NCBI RefSeq assembly: GCF_001458355.1
Contig: NZ_CYSA01000007.1
Location: 210,496-274,495 of the forward strand
Source: Thalassovita gelatinovora
Lineage (GTDB): Bacteria > Pseudomonadota > Alphaproteobacteria > Rhodobacterales > Rhodobacteraceae
Reading direction: 5' to 3'
Length of the DNA stretch: 64,000 nt
Part shown: positions 18,906 through 27,414 of the stretch, piece after piece
Layout: every line of letters starts with the position of its first letter
Numbering within the stretch: position 1 is the stretch's first letter
Position numbers and translations under genes: made by a program
The notes under the pieces: generated by a model
What the model was told of the DNA's origin: nothing
What the model saw: only the letters and a program-made list of their open reading frames with translations
The model's database searches: none

Positions 18906-19399
18906 GCGCCATTTTCCTTGATAGCATGGTATTTGCGGCGCATTTCGGCATCCATCATCGCTTCCAAAACCTGCCGGAACCCGGCCACCGCCTGTGGCCC
19001 TGCGGCACGGTACGCCGCCCGCATACGGGCGCGTTGGGCATCGGACAATTTGCGTTCTAATTCGTGCCCTGCATCTGTCAGGTACAGGTGGCGTTCGCGT
19101 TTATCGGCCTTGCCGACACGGCTTTCCACCAAACCGTCTTCGATCAATGTGCGCAACACCCGGTTCAACGATTGTTTGGTTACCCCCAGCAGCACCAGCA
19201 GATTGTTGACCGTGGTGCCAGGGGCGCGGTTGATGAAATGAATCGCCCGATGATGCGCCCGACCATAGGCCATGCTGGCCAAGATGCGATCGGGATCGGC
19301 GGTAAAGCCGCGATAGGCGAAAAACATCGCCTCGATTCCCTGCCGCAACTGTTCGTCGGTCAGAAAAAGAAGTTTTTCACCCGTGGTCACATCCGCCAT
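18902..19399 (-). CDS. petP: MarR-family transcriptional regulator (PetP-like)
   Basis: Encodes 165 residues with a MarR-type winged helix (NLLVLLGVTKQSLNRVLRTL, then wing ESRVGKADKRERHLYLTDAG). It fits PetP, the small partner encoded before PetR in Rhodobacter. The start ATG follows GGGGGA. It is translationally coupled to petR, and the 173-bp divergent region shared with ilvE holds two perfect inverted repeats that may be its operator. Confidence 0.82.
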   Translation of the reverse strand: MADVTTGEKLLFLTDEQLRQGIEAMFFAYRGFTADPDRILASMAYGRAHHRAIHFINRAPGTTVNNLLVLLGVTKQSLNRVLRTLIEDGLVESRVGKADKRERHLYLTDAGHELERKLSDAQRARMRAAYRAAGPQAVAGFRQVLEAMMDAEMRRKYHAIKENGA

Positions 19400-19445
19400 A
19401 AATATCCCCCGGAATTCATCAATATGCCCGCAATACGGGCAGCTT

Positions 19446-19480
19446 AAGTCAGTCTTATTGACTTTCCAAGATCAACTTGG
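19446..19480. promoter_or_regulatory. Two inverted repeats in the petP-ilvE divergent region
   Basis: AAGTCA (19446-19451) and TGACTT (19459-19464) form a perfect inverted repeat with a 7-nt spacer. Directly after, CCAAG (19466-19470) and CTTGG (19476-19480) form a second with a 5-nt spacer. They lie 47-81 nt before petP and about 93-127 nt before ilvE. MarR dimers bind such palindromes; assignment to PetP is inferred. Confidence 0.45.
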
Positions 19481-19572
19481 TACCGAATCGCAGTTTTCGC
19501 GCAATATTATGTCCGTTTCGGACCGAAGATGCGCAATATTTGCAAAGGCGCGTAGGCGCAGGAGGACGGGAT

Positions 19573-20439
19573 ATGGCCGGATACGATGATCGCGACGGTA
19601 AAATCTGGATGAACGGCAAACTGGTGGACTGGCGCGATGCCAAGGTCCACGTGCTGACCCATGCCCTGCATTACGCGTCGTCGGTGTTCGAAGGCGAACG
19701 CTGCTATAATGGGACCATCTTTAAAAGTGTTCAGCACTCCGAGCGGCTGCGCAATTCCGCCAACCTGCTGGATTTCGACGTGCCCTATTCGGTGGAGGAG
19801 CTGGAAAAGGCCAAATACGACGTGTTGACCGCCAATGGCTGGACCGATGCCTATGTCCGCGCCATCGCTTGGCGCGGCGCGGGCGAAGACATGGGCGTGG
19901 CATCGCGCAACAACCCGGTTCAGGTTGCCGTCGCGGCCTGGGAATGGGGCAATTACTATGGTGACGCCAAGATGAAAGGTGCCAAACTGGACATCGCCAA
20001 ATGGCGCCGCCCCGATCCGGCCACCATCCCCTGCGAAGCCAAGGCTGCCGGGCTTTACATGATTTGTACCATGTCAAAACACGCCGCCGAAGACAAAGGC
20101 TGTTCCGACGCGATGATGTTCGATTATCGTGGCTATGTCGCAGAAGCCACCGGCGCCAATATCTTCTTCGTCAAGAACGGCGAAGTGCATACGCCGAAAC
20201 CCGACTGTTTCCTCAATGGCATCACCCGCCAGACCGTGATCGGCATGCTGAAAGAACGCGGCATCACAGTGACCGAGCGCCACATCATGCCTGAAGAGCT
20301 GGAAAGCTTCGAGCAATGCTGGTTGACCGGCACCGCCGCCGAAGTCACCCCGGTCGGCCAGATCGGCGATTACAAGTTCGAAGTCGGTGCGCTGACCCGC
20401 GACATTTCGGAAAGCTATGAAAAGCTGGTGCGCAGCTGA
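19573..20439 (+). CDS. ilvE: Branched-chain amino acid aminotransferase
   Basis: Encodes 288 residues of fold-type IV PLP aminotransferases. The PLP lysine is Lys157 in IPCEAKAAGLYM, and the class IV signature follows (EATGANIFFVKNGEVHTP). It reversibly transaminates Leu, Ile and Val with 2-oxoglutarate. AGGAGG precedes the ATG at 19573. It is divergent from petP. Confidence 0.93.
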   Translation: MAGYDDRDGKIWMNGKLVDWRDAKVHVLTHALHYASSVFEGERCYNGTIFKSVQHSERLRNSANLLDFDVPYSVEELEKAKYDVLTANGWTDAYVRAIAWRGAGEDMGVASRNNPVQVAVAAWEWGNYYGDAKMKGAKLDIAKWRRPDPATIPCEAKAAGLYMICTMSKHAAEDKGCSDAMMFDYRGYVAEATGANIFFVKNGEVHTPKPDCFLNGITRQTVIGMLKERGITVTERHIMPEELESFEQCWLTGTAAEVTPVGQIGDYKFEVGALTRDISESYEKLVRS

Positions 20440-20475
20440 TCAACCGGCGTAACCGGCCCTCGTTCTTCTGTTCAC

Positions 20476-20575
20476 AAATATCCCGGGGGCGGTGCGCACC
20501 GCGCGGCGGGGGCAGCGCCCCCTCTGCTTCGCCCAAGGGGCGAAGCGCATCCTGCGCGCGCCGTCAGGCGCGCAC
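20476..20575. repeat. GC-rich dispersed intergenic palindromic repeat, copy 1
   Basis: Begins AAATATCCCGGGGGC and contains GGCGGGGGCAGCGCCCCC and CTTCGCCCAAGGGGCGAAG, then a GCGCGC inverted pair. The same blocks in the same style recur at about 40515-40569. It lies between convergent ilvE and the permease gene, where it can also fold as a bidirectional 3'-end structure. Confidence 0.7.
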
Positions 20576-20596
20576 AATCAAGTCACGTCAGGCACT

Positions 20597-21808
20597 TTAC
20601 GACGGGCTCATCCCACGCATCCGTTCGGACCGGCGGCGCAACAATTCCACCGTGGTCAGCAACAGGATCGAAATCGCCACCAAGATGGTCGCCACTGCCA
20701 AGATGGTCGGGGATATCTGTTCACGCAGGCCGGTGAACATCTGCCAAGGCAACGTCTTCTGTCCGGCAGACCCGACGAACAGCACCACCACCACTTCGTC
20801 GAAAGAGGTGATGAAAGCGAACAGCGCCCCGGAAATCACCCCAGGCAGGATTAGCGGCATTTGCACCTTGAAAAACGTGGTGACCGGATCGGCCCCCATA
20901 TTCGCGGCAGCCCGGGTCAGCGACCGGTCGAACCCGACCAGCGTCGCAGTGACCGTGATGATCACGAAGGGAATACCCAGAACCGAATGTGCCAAAATCA
21001 CCTTGACGTAGCCGACGAAATTTTTCGGCAGCCCCAAAGTGCCTTCAAGCCAGTTGCCGATATCGGAGTAGAAGAAGAACATGCCGGTGGCCGAAATGAT
21101 CAGCGGCACGATCATCGGCGAAATCATCACCGCCATGATGGCGCGACGCCCCGGCACATGCGATTGCGACAGACCGATGGCGGCCAATGTTCCCAGCGAC
21201 ACCGAAATGATCGTCGCGATCGGTGCGATGATCAGCGAATTCTTGAACGAACGCTGCCATTCGCTGTTGGTGAAGAAATCGACGTAATGTTTCAGCGAAT
21301 ACCCCGCCGGATCGAAACGCAGCATTTCCGGCGTGAAGGTGAAGAAGTTTTCAGCGTTGAAGCTGAGCGGCATCACCACCAGGATCGGCGTGATCAGGAA
21401 GACGAAGATGGCGCCGCAGATCACCCGGAAACTGTAGAACCACAGCACCTGACGCGATGTCAGATAGGGCAGCAATTTGGCGCGATACCGGCCTTCGTAA
21501 AGCCAATAGGTGAACCAGTGGTAGAACCAGCCCGAAAGCGCGCCCAGAACCACGCCCGGCACACCAGCAAAGACAAAGCCCAAGGTTGCGAAGCCGAGGA
21601 TGGAAATCCATTTGGACAGCGTCTCGTTTTTCAACAATGCGATATAGACAAAGCCCATGAAGGCGATCAGCGCAGCGCCGATCACAACCCCAAGAAAACC
21701 GGATCCATTGGCGGTACCGACGAACAGCCCCAGAAAGGCCCCGGCCGCTGCAATCGTGGGCAGGACCAGGGACAGGGGTTTGCGGGAGATAGGAGTGAGT
21801 GCAGCCAT
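20597..21808 (-). CDS. Polyamine-type ABC transporter permease (PotC-like), long form
   Basis: Encodes 403 residues. The C-terminal 270 residues are a PotC-like permease with the EAA loop (LTRAAANMGADPVTTFFKVQMPLI). The N-terminal 130 residues add about three extra hydrophobic segments (near 12-30, 37-58 and 67-90) not found in ordinary 260-280-residue PotC. It is last in a potA-potD-potB-potC-like operon on the minus strand. The substrate class (spermidine/putrescine) is inferred from the paralogues. Confidence 0.88.
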   Translation of the reverse strand: MAALTPISRKPLSLVLPTIAAAGAFLGLFVGTANGSGFLGVVIGAALIAFMGFVYIALLKNETLSKWISILGFATLGFVFAGVPGVVLGALSGWFYHWFTYWLYEGRYRAKLLPYLTSRQVLWFYSFRVICGAIFVFLITPILVVMPLSFNAENFFTFTPEMLRFDPAGYSLKHYVDFFTNSEWQRSFKNSLIIAPIATIISVSLGTLAAIGLSQSHVPGRRAIMAVMISPMIVPLIISATGMFFFYSDIGNWLEGTLGLPKNFVGYVKVILAHSVLGIPFVIITVTATLVGFDRSLTRAAANMGADPVTTFFKVQMPLILPGVISGALFAFITSFDEVVVVLFVGSAGQKTLPWQMFTGLREQISPTILAVATILVAISILLLTTVELLRRRSERMRGMSPS

Positions 21809-21813
21809 GATCG

Positions 21814-23187
21814 TTACCCCAGTTTCACGTTGTCGATGCCGACAATCTTGTCATAGGCCCAGTACAGGATCAGCACGACAGCCAGCAGGATGGTGCCCAA
21901 GGCCGCAGCCAGACCCCAGTTCAACGAACTGGAAATGTGATAGGCGATCCGGTTCGAGATGAAGACGCCTTTGGTACCGCCGACGATTTCAGGTGTGATG
22001 TAATACCCAATCGACAGGATGAAGACCAAAATCGACCCGGCACCGATGCCCGGCACCGACTGCGGGAAATAGACCCGCCAGAACGCGGTCCAGTTGGTCG
22101 CCCCCATCGATTTCGCCGCCCGCAGATAGGTCGGCTGGATCGTCTGCATCACCGAATACATCGGCAAGATCATGAACGGCAACAGGATATGGGTCATCGC
22201 GATGATCGTACCGAGTTGGTTATTGATCAGCACCAACCTGGCGTCATCGGGCACGATGCCCAGCCAGACCAGAACTTCGTTGATCACGCCTTGTTGTTGC
22301 AACATCACCTTCCATGCCGAGGTGCGCACCAGAAGCGAAGTCCAGAACGGGAGCAGCACCAGGATCATCAGCATATTGGCAGACCGCGCCGGCAGGTTGG
22401 CCAGAATCCAAGCCACCGGATAGCCCAGCAAGATGCAGGACGTGGTGATCACCAGCGACATGAACAGCGTTCGCATGAACAGGGTGATCAGAATTCGTTT
22501 GTTTTCCGGCTGCGCAACCGCGCCTTCTGCGGTGCGCTGCATATCGATGGCATTGAGGAAATAGCCATTGGTGTAGCGAACCGAATGGGTCTTGATGGTG
22601 CGCCAGGTTTCCAGTTCACCCCATTTGTCGTCGATATCGATCAACTTGTCCTTGAACGGACCGTCGGTTTCTGGATCTATTTTCTTGATCTTGCGCCCGG
22701 TTTGCCGGAACAGCGACGACAGGCCGGTTTGTTCGTAATTCAGCCGCGACCCGAGCTTGGTATGTTCCTTGGCTTCGACCGCAGCGACCATATCGGTAAC
22801 GAAAGCCTGATACAGCGCTTCGTCCGGCAAAGTGTCGCTTTCGGCATCCCAGTTTTTCAATTCGGCCACGGTCAGCGGCAGCGTTTGTTCAACGAAACCG
22901 TTTTCCACCGACCTGAACAGCATCGACCCAATCGGAATGATAAAGGAAAACAACACAAAGATCAGGAGGGGAGCAATCAATGCAAGGGCGCGCAGTTTTT
23001 GCCGTCGCAAGGCTCGGCTCAGGCTGCGCTTCAACGGTGTTCCGTCCGCAGCAAGGACAGGACCGCCATTGCGACCTGAACTTTGGGAATCCGTTTCGCG
23101 TGCGTCTAGCGCCGCCGCTTCGTGAAAAGCGTCTTCCGGTGTGGGCGCGTCAGCAGTTTGCTGACCGGTGCCTTTCAGTTCGCTCAT
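21814..23187 (-). CDS. Polyamine-type ABC transporter permease (PotB-like), long form
   Basis: Encodes 457 residues. A cytoplasmic N-terminal extension of about 65 residues precedes the first membrane helix (ALIAPLLIFVLFSFIIPIGSM). A charged periplasmic insert of about 130 residues follows, then the standard PotB core with its EAA loop (YLRAAKSMGATNWTAFWRVYFPQS). The ATG at 23187 (MSELKGTG) is preferred over one at 23232 because GGGGAC sits upstream. The stop is 5 bp before the PotC-like start. Confidence 0.88.
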   Translation of the reverse strand: MSELKGTGQQTADAPTPEDAFHEAAALDARETDSQSSGRNGGPVLAADGTPLKRSLSRALRRQKLRALALIAPLLIFVLFSFIIPIGSMLFRSVENGFVEQTLPLTVAELKNWDAESDTLPDEALYQAFVTDMVAAVEAKEHTKLGSRLNYEQTGLSSLFRQTGRKIKKIDPETDGPFKDKLIDIDDKWGELETWRTIKTHSVRYTNGYFLNAIDMQRTAEGAVAQPENKRILITLFMRTLFMSLVITTSCILLGYPVAWILANLPARSANMLMILVLLPFWTSLLVRTSAWKVMLQQQGVINEVLVWLGIVPDDARLVLINNQLGTIIAMTHILLPFMILPMYSVMQTIQPTYLRAAKSMGATNWTAFWRVYFPQSVPGIGAGSILVFILSIGYYITPEIVGGTKGVFISNRIAYHISSSLNWGLAAALGTILLAVVLILYWAYDKIVGIDNVKLG

Positions 23188-23260
23188 GATGTCCCCGTCG
23201 TATGAATTGCGGATGGGCCTTTGGCGGCCCATCCTTTGTTACAGTCTCGAAGCGGACTGA

Positions 23261-24352
23261 TTACTTGGCCAGCCAAGCCTGGAATTTCGCGTCGATATCG
23301 TCGCGATAGTCGGCCCAGAACTCGTAGTTATACAGGAACGTGTTCGTGGCATTGGCCGGATCAGTCGGCATGTGCGGAGCCATGTCGATGCCCAGTTCGG
23401 CATGTTTGCCGACCAGCGGTGCCGAGGAGGCACGGGCCGGACCGTAGGAGATGTACTGAGCCTGATCCGCCAGACGCTGGGTGTCGGTGGCGAAATAGAT
23501 GTAATCCAGCGCCTGCTTCTGGCGCTCTTCGCTCAGACCGGCGGGGATGATCCAGCCGTCCAGATCGAACACCTGCGCGTCCCACAGCATGGCGACGGGC
23601 TGTTTCTGTTCGACGATCAGGCTGAACAGACGACCGTTATAGGTCGACCCCATGACGACTTCGCCATCGGCGAGAAGTTGCGGCGTGTCGGCACCGGCCG
23701 ACCACCAGACTACGCTGTCCTTGATGGTGTCGAGCTTGGCCAGCGCTTTGTCCTGACCTTCCGGGGTTTCCAGAACGTCATAGACGTCTTCCTTGGCAAC
23801 ACCATCACAGAGCAGAGCCCATTCCATGTTGTTGATCGGACGCTTTTCCAGCGCGCGCTTGCCCGGATAGGCTTCGAGGTCGAACACGTCGCAGACATCA
23901 TCCGGAGGGGTGTCACCGACCAGATCGGTGCGATAGCCGAAAGTAGTCGAATAGACGATCTGCGGGATGAAGCAATCAGACACCAGCAAATCGCCGAAAT
24001 CGTCAGCTGCCGAGGTGCCATCCGGCGCCGGGGCCAGTTGAGTATCGGGATCGATTTCCATCGCCAGACCTTCGTCGCACAGACGCATTGCGTCGGCGGC
24101 CACAACGTCGACCACATCCCAGGTGACGTTGCCCGCTTCGTTCATCGCGCGCAGCTTGGCAACTGCTTCGTTCGAGCTGTCATCGTTGATGATATTGACA
24201 CCGGTCTTGGCGGTGTAGGGTGCATGATACGCGTTCTGCTGCGACTTGGAATAGGCGCCGCCCCAAGACACGATGGTCATGTCTGCTGCAGCAACTGCGC
24301 CTGCCGAAAGGGCGAGGGCAGAGCTGGCAATCAGAAGCTTGGTCGGTTTCAT
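23261..24352 (-). CDS. Polyamine-type ABC transporter substrate-binding protein (PotD-like)
   Basis: Encodes 363 residues with a signal peptide (cleavage near residue 22, VAA-ADM) and the family start MTIVSWGGAYSKSQQNAYHAPY, typical of extracellular solute-binding family 1/8 proteins for spermidine/putrescine-like cations. It delivers ligand to the PotB/PotC-like permeases encoded downstream. The ligand-pocket residues were not mapped. It has clearly diverged from the second binding protein at 29745. Confidence 0.9.
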   Translation of the reverse strand: MKPTKLLIASSALALSAGAVAAADMTIVSWGGAYSKSQQNAYHAPYTAKTGVNIINDDSSNEAVAKLRAMNEAGNVTWDVVDVVAADAMRLCDEGLAMEIDPDTQLAPAPDGTSAADDFGDLLVSDCFIPQIVYSTTFGYRTDLVGDTPPDDVCDVFDLEAYPGKRALEKRPINNMEWALLCDGVAKEDVYDVLETPEGQDKALAKLDTIKDSVVWWSAGADTPQLLADGEVVMGSTYNGRLFSLIVEQKQPVAMLWDAQVFDLDGWIIPAGLSEERQKQALDYIYFATDTQRLADQAQYISYGPARASSAPLVGKHAELGIDMAPHMPTDPANATNTFLYNYEFWADYRDDIDAKFQAWLAK

Positions 24353-24465
24353 TCAGTAACTCCCAGTAATTTCCCGTTCTAGAATTATGGACCCCGGGGT
24401 CACGGGTTTACCGCACGAGGTCTCAGGCGATCCCGCACCCCTGAACGGGATGCGGGGTTATCCTG

Positions 24466-25566
24466 TTACGCGTCGAGTGCGTGACAATCCTGAGGCAGCC
24501 AACCGATTTCGATCTGCTGCCCAGGTTTCAGCCGGACCTGGTCCGGCGCGTTGCGCGATTTGATGACGAAATCATCATTGCCGGCAACGCTGAGACGGGT
24601 GCGGAACACGTCGCCCATGTAAATGAATTCCTTGACCGTCGCCTTCAGAAGATGCGCGTCTTCCTTCAGCCGGTCCTTGTTGAATTCCACCCGTTCGGGA
24701 CGGATCGACACCTTGGTGCGTTCGCCCACCTTCGACACGTTGACCGGTTTGCAGTCGATCAGTTCGCCATCGTCCAGTTGCACCACGGCAGAGTCTGAAG
24801 TGATTTCCTTGACCACACCTTCCAGCGTGTTGTTTTCGCCGATGAACTGCGCAACGAAGCTGTTTTGCGGCGATTCATACAAGGTGTCCGGCGGATCAAG
24901 CTGCTGAATCCGGCCATCGTCGAACACGGCGACGCGGTCGGACATGGTCAACGCTTCAGTCTGGTCGTGGGTCACGTAAACCGTGGTGATGCCCAATTCA
25001 TGCGCCAAACGGGTAATTTCGAACTGCATATGTTCACGCAGCTGCTTGTCCAGCGCGCCCAAGGGTTCGTCCATCAAGACCAGTTCAGGTTCGAACACCA
25101 GCGCGCGGGCCAGTGCGATCCGCTGTTGCTGTCCCCCCGAAAGCTGTGCTGGGCGGCGGCCACCAAATTCACCCATCTGGACCATGTCCAGCGCGCGCCT
25201 GACCTTGGCTTCGCGTTCGGATTTGCCAATCTTGCGCACTTCCAGAGGGAAGGACAGGTTTTCGGCCACCGTCATATGCGGGAACAGCGCGTAATTCTGG
25301 AACACCATGCCGATGCCGCGCTTGTGCGGTGGAATGTTGTTGATCGGCTTGCCGTCCAACAGGATTTCACCATGAGTTGCTGTTTCGAACCCGGCCAGCA
25401 TCATCAGGCAGGTGGTTTTGCCCGATCCCGATGGTCCGAGCATCGTCAGAAACTCGCCCTTCGGCAAACTGAGGTTCAGGTCTTTTACGACCAGTGTTTC
25501 GCCGTCGTAACTCTTTTGGACGCGTTCAAACGCGACAAAAGCATCGCTTGTCGATCCGTCTGGCAA
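24466..25566 (-). CDS. Polyamine-type ABC transporter ATP-binding protein (PotA-like)
   Basis: Encodes 366 residues: Walker A GPSGSGKTTC, signature LSGGQQQRIALARAL, Walker B LVLMDEPLGALDK, switch HDQTEA, then a C-terminal TOBE regulatory domain (residues 270-360). It energises the import system encoded downstream on the same strand and is the first gene of that operon, with the promoter in the 466-bp gap upstream. Confidence 0.93.
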   Translation of the reverse strand: MPDGSTSDAFVAFERVQKSYDGETLVVKDLNLSLPKGEFLTMLGPSGSGKTTCLMMLAGFETATHGEILLDGKPINNIPPHKRGIGMVFQNYALFPHMTVAENLSFPLEVRKIGKSEREAKVRRALDMVQMGEFGGRRPAQLSGGQQQRIALARALVFEPELVLMDEPLGALDKQLREHMQFEITRLAHELGITTVYVTHDQTEALTMSDRVAVFDDGRIQQLDPPDTLYESPQNSFVAQFIGENNTLEGVVKEITSDSAVVQLDDGELIDCKPVNVSKVGERTKVSIRPERVEFNKDRLKEDAHLLKATVKEFIYMGDVFRTRLSVAGNDDFVIKSRNAPDQVRLKPGQQIEIGWLPQDCHALDA

Positions 25567-26032
25567 TGTATTTCCCCGTTCTCTAGTGGCGTATTTTACG
25601 CTCGTTCATTTCAAACTAAAGCCTGTAGCAACCAGTCTTGCAACCAAATCGCGGCACTTTTGAACAAAAAGCGACATTAAACTTCAGCCTGAAAGATTTA
25701 TTCGGTTCCTTAGCCTGCTTGAGGCGAAGTTTCAGGCGAAACCGCCCCCATCGCCAATTTTGCCAGAAAAACAGGCAGAATCGAGCGCTTAAATTTTAGC
25801 CGATATCAAATCTCCGACAAAGGATTTGTCCGGAACCTGATGGGTTTCGGTACATAATTTTTTCTGCTCGGATCATGCGCCATTTTTTAGGCAACTGTCG
25901 TTTTTGAACCTTAAAAGAGCTGTTTTACGCATAACAACATAGATCAACCGTCATAGGATTCGAGTCGTAGGTCGATTCCGCACGGTCGAACCAGCGGGTC
26001 GCATTTCATCGTATTCTTATGCGGAGGCCCCG
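25567..26032. promoter_or_regulatory. 466-bp divergent intergenic region between PotA-like and M24 genes
   Basis: There is no supportable gene. The stretch is AT-richer than its surroundings and should hold the divergent promoters of the PotA-like operon and the M24 gene. Visible elements are the inverted repeat GACAAA-GGA-TTTGTC (25816-25830), a short palindrome GCGTA-TTT-TACGC (25589-25601), and the M24 ribosome binding site GCGGAGG just before 26033. I could not assign -35/-10 boxes with confidence. Confidence 0.5.
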
Positions 26033-27310
26033 ATGACTCAGAAAGCGATATCCTTTTCTCCAGCCGAATATCGTCGACGGTTGATGCTGACACGCGCTGC
26101 GATGGCCGAACGGGATCTGGACGCGATTTTCATCGAAGATCCGTCGAATATGGCATGGCTGACCGGCTATGACGGCTGGTCGTTTTATGTTCATCAAGGC
26201 TTGATCGTCACCCATAACACGGACCCGGTGTGGTGGGGGCGCAATATGGATGCCAATGGCGCGCGTCGCACCGCGTGGATCGGCGAAGACGTGATCCGCC
26301 CCTATGGCGATGAATATGTGCAATCCACCAGTCGCCACCCGATGCAGCACCTTGCGGCGCTGTTAAAAGAGATGGGGTTTGAAACCGCCCGGATCGGGGT
26401 GGAAATGGAAAATTACTATTTCTCGGCCAAAGCCTATACCACATTGTTGGCAGAACTGCCGCAGGCCGAAATCGTTGATGCCACAGCTTTGGTGAACTGG
26501 CAGCGTGCGGTGAAGTCGGATGAAGAACTGACCTTCATGCACCGCGCCGCGCGAATCGCTGAAAAGATGGTTTTGGGCGCGATTGACCGCTCTGACGTCG
26601 GGGTGAAGAAAAACGAACTGGTCGCAGACATCTATCACGATGCGCTGACCGGGGCAGACGGGCATTGGGGCGATTACCCGGCGATTGTTCCGATGTGCCC
26701 TTCGGGTGCCGATGCCTCGGCTGCGCATTTAACCTGGAACGGGGCGGAGCTGCGGTCGGGGGAATGCACCTTTTTCGAACTCGCGGGCGTTTATCGCCGT
26801 TATCACACGCCGCTTTCGCGGACCGTGTTCCTGGGCACGCCGCCCGAAGACATGAAACGTGCCGAAGCCGCTTTGGTCGAAGGGTTGGAGGCGGGGATCG
26901 ATGCTGCCCGCGCAGGCAATGTCGCTGGCGATATCGCCCGGGCGCTGGCCGGGCCGCTGGATCGCGCCGGGATTGAGCGCGGGGCGCGTTGCGGCTATTC
27001 GATCGGCCTGTCTTATCCGCCGGATTGGGGAGAACGCACCATCAGCCTGCGAGACGAGGATGAAACCGAACTGCTGCCCGGCATGACATTCCATTTCATG
27101 CCCGGCCTGTGGACCCCGGAATGGGGGCTGGAAATCACCGAACCGGTGCTGATCACCGATAGAGGTCCGGCCAAACCGTTCTGCAACCTGCCACGCCAAT
27201 TGTTCGTCAAAGCGGATCGAAATTCGATCATGGCACCGCTGGATCACAGTGATCCGATTCTGGCCGCGTCCTTGGCCGCGCAGGAGCTGAGCAAGGAAAA
27301 CCCAATCTGA
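26033..27310 (+). CDS. M24-family hydrolase (creatinase/ectoine hydrolase DoeA-like)
   Basis: Encodes 425 residues with an N-terminal creatinase-type domain (MAWLTGYDGWSFYVHQGLIV) and a C-terminal pita-bread fold. The overall look is that of DoeA/EutD-type ectoine hydrolases or creatinase-like amidinohydrolases that act on small cyclic or amidine substrates. It is not a clear aminopeptidase P. GGAGG precedes the ATG. It lies beside polyamine transport and aminotransferase genes, so a nitrogenous osmolyte or amine is a likely substrate. The exact reaction is unproven. Confidence 0.75.
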   Translation: MTQKAISFSPAEYRRRLMLTRAAMAERDLDAIFIEDPSNMAWLTGYDGWSFYVHQGLIVTHNTDPVWWGRNMDANGARRTAWIGEDVIRPYGDEYVQSTSRHPMQHLAALLKEMGFETARIGVEMENYYFSAKAYTTLLAELPQAEIVDATALVNWQRAVKSDEELTFMHRAARIAEKMVLGAIDRSDVGVKKNELVADIYHDALTGADGHWGDYPAIVPMCPSGADASAAHLTWNGAELRSGECTFFELAGVYRRYHTPLSRTVFLGTPPEDMKRAEAALVEGLEAGIDAARAGNVAGDIARALAGPLDRAGIERGARCGYSIGLSYPPDWGERTISLRDEDETELLPGMTFHFMPGLWTPEWGLEITEPVLITDRGPAKPFCNLPRQLFVKADRNSIMAPLDHSDPILAASLAAQELSKENPI

Positions 27311-27342
27311 TCAAGCGGTGATTTCGCCTTGATCACAAAGGT

Positions 27343-27376
27343 GCGCCCGCATCCAGGATCGGAGGCGGGCGCTTTT
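27343..27376 (+). terminator. Rho-independent terminator after the M24 gene
   Basis: GCGCCCGC (27343-27350) pairs with GCGGGCGC (27365-27372) and is followed by TTTT. A second hairpin, TGATCAAG/CTTGATCA (27308-27335), precedes it. Confidence 0.75.
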
Positions 27377-27414
27377 GTTGGTTTGTGCTTGCCCCGATCA
27401 ACCGGCGCAAAAGT

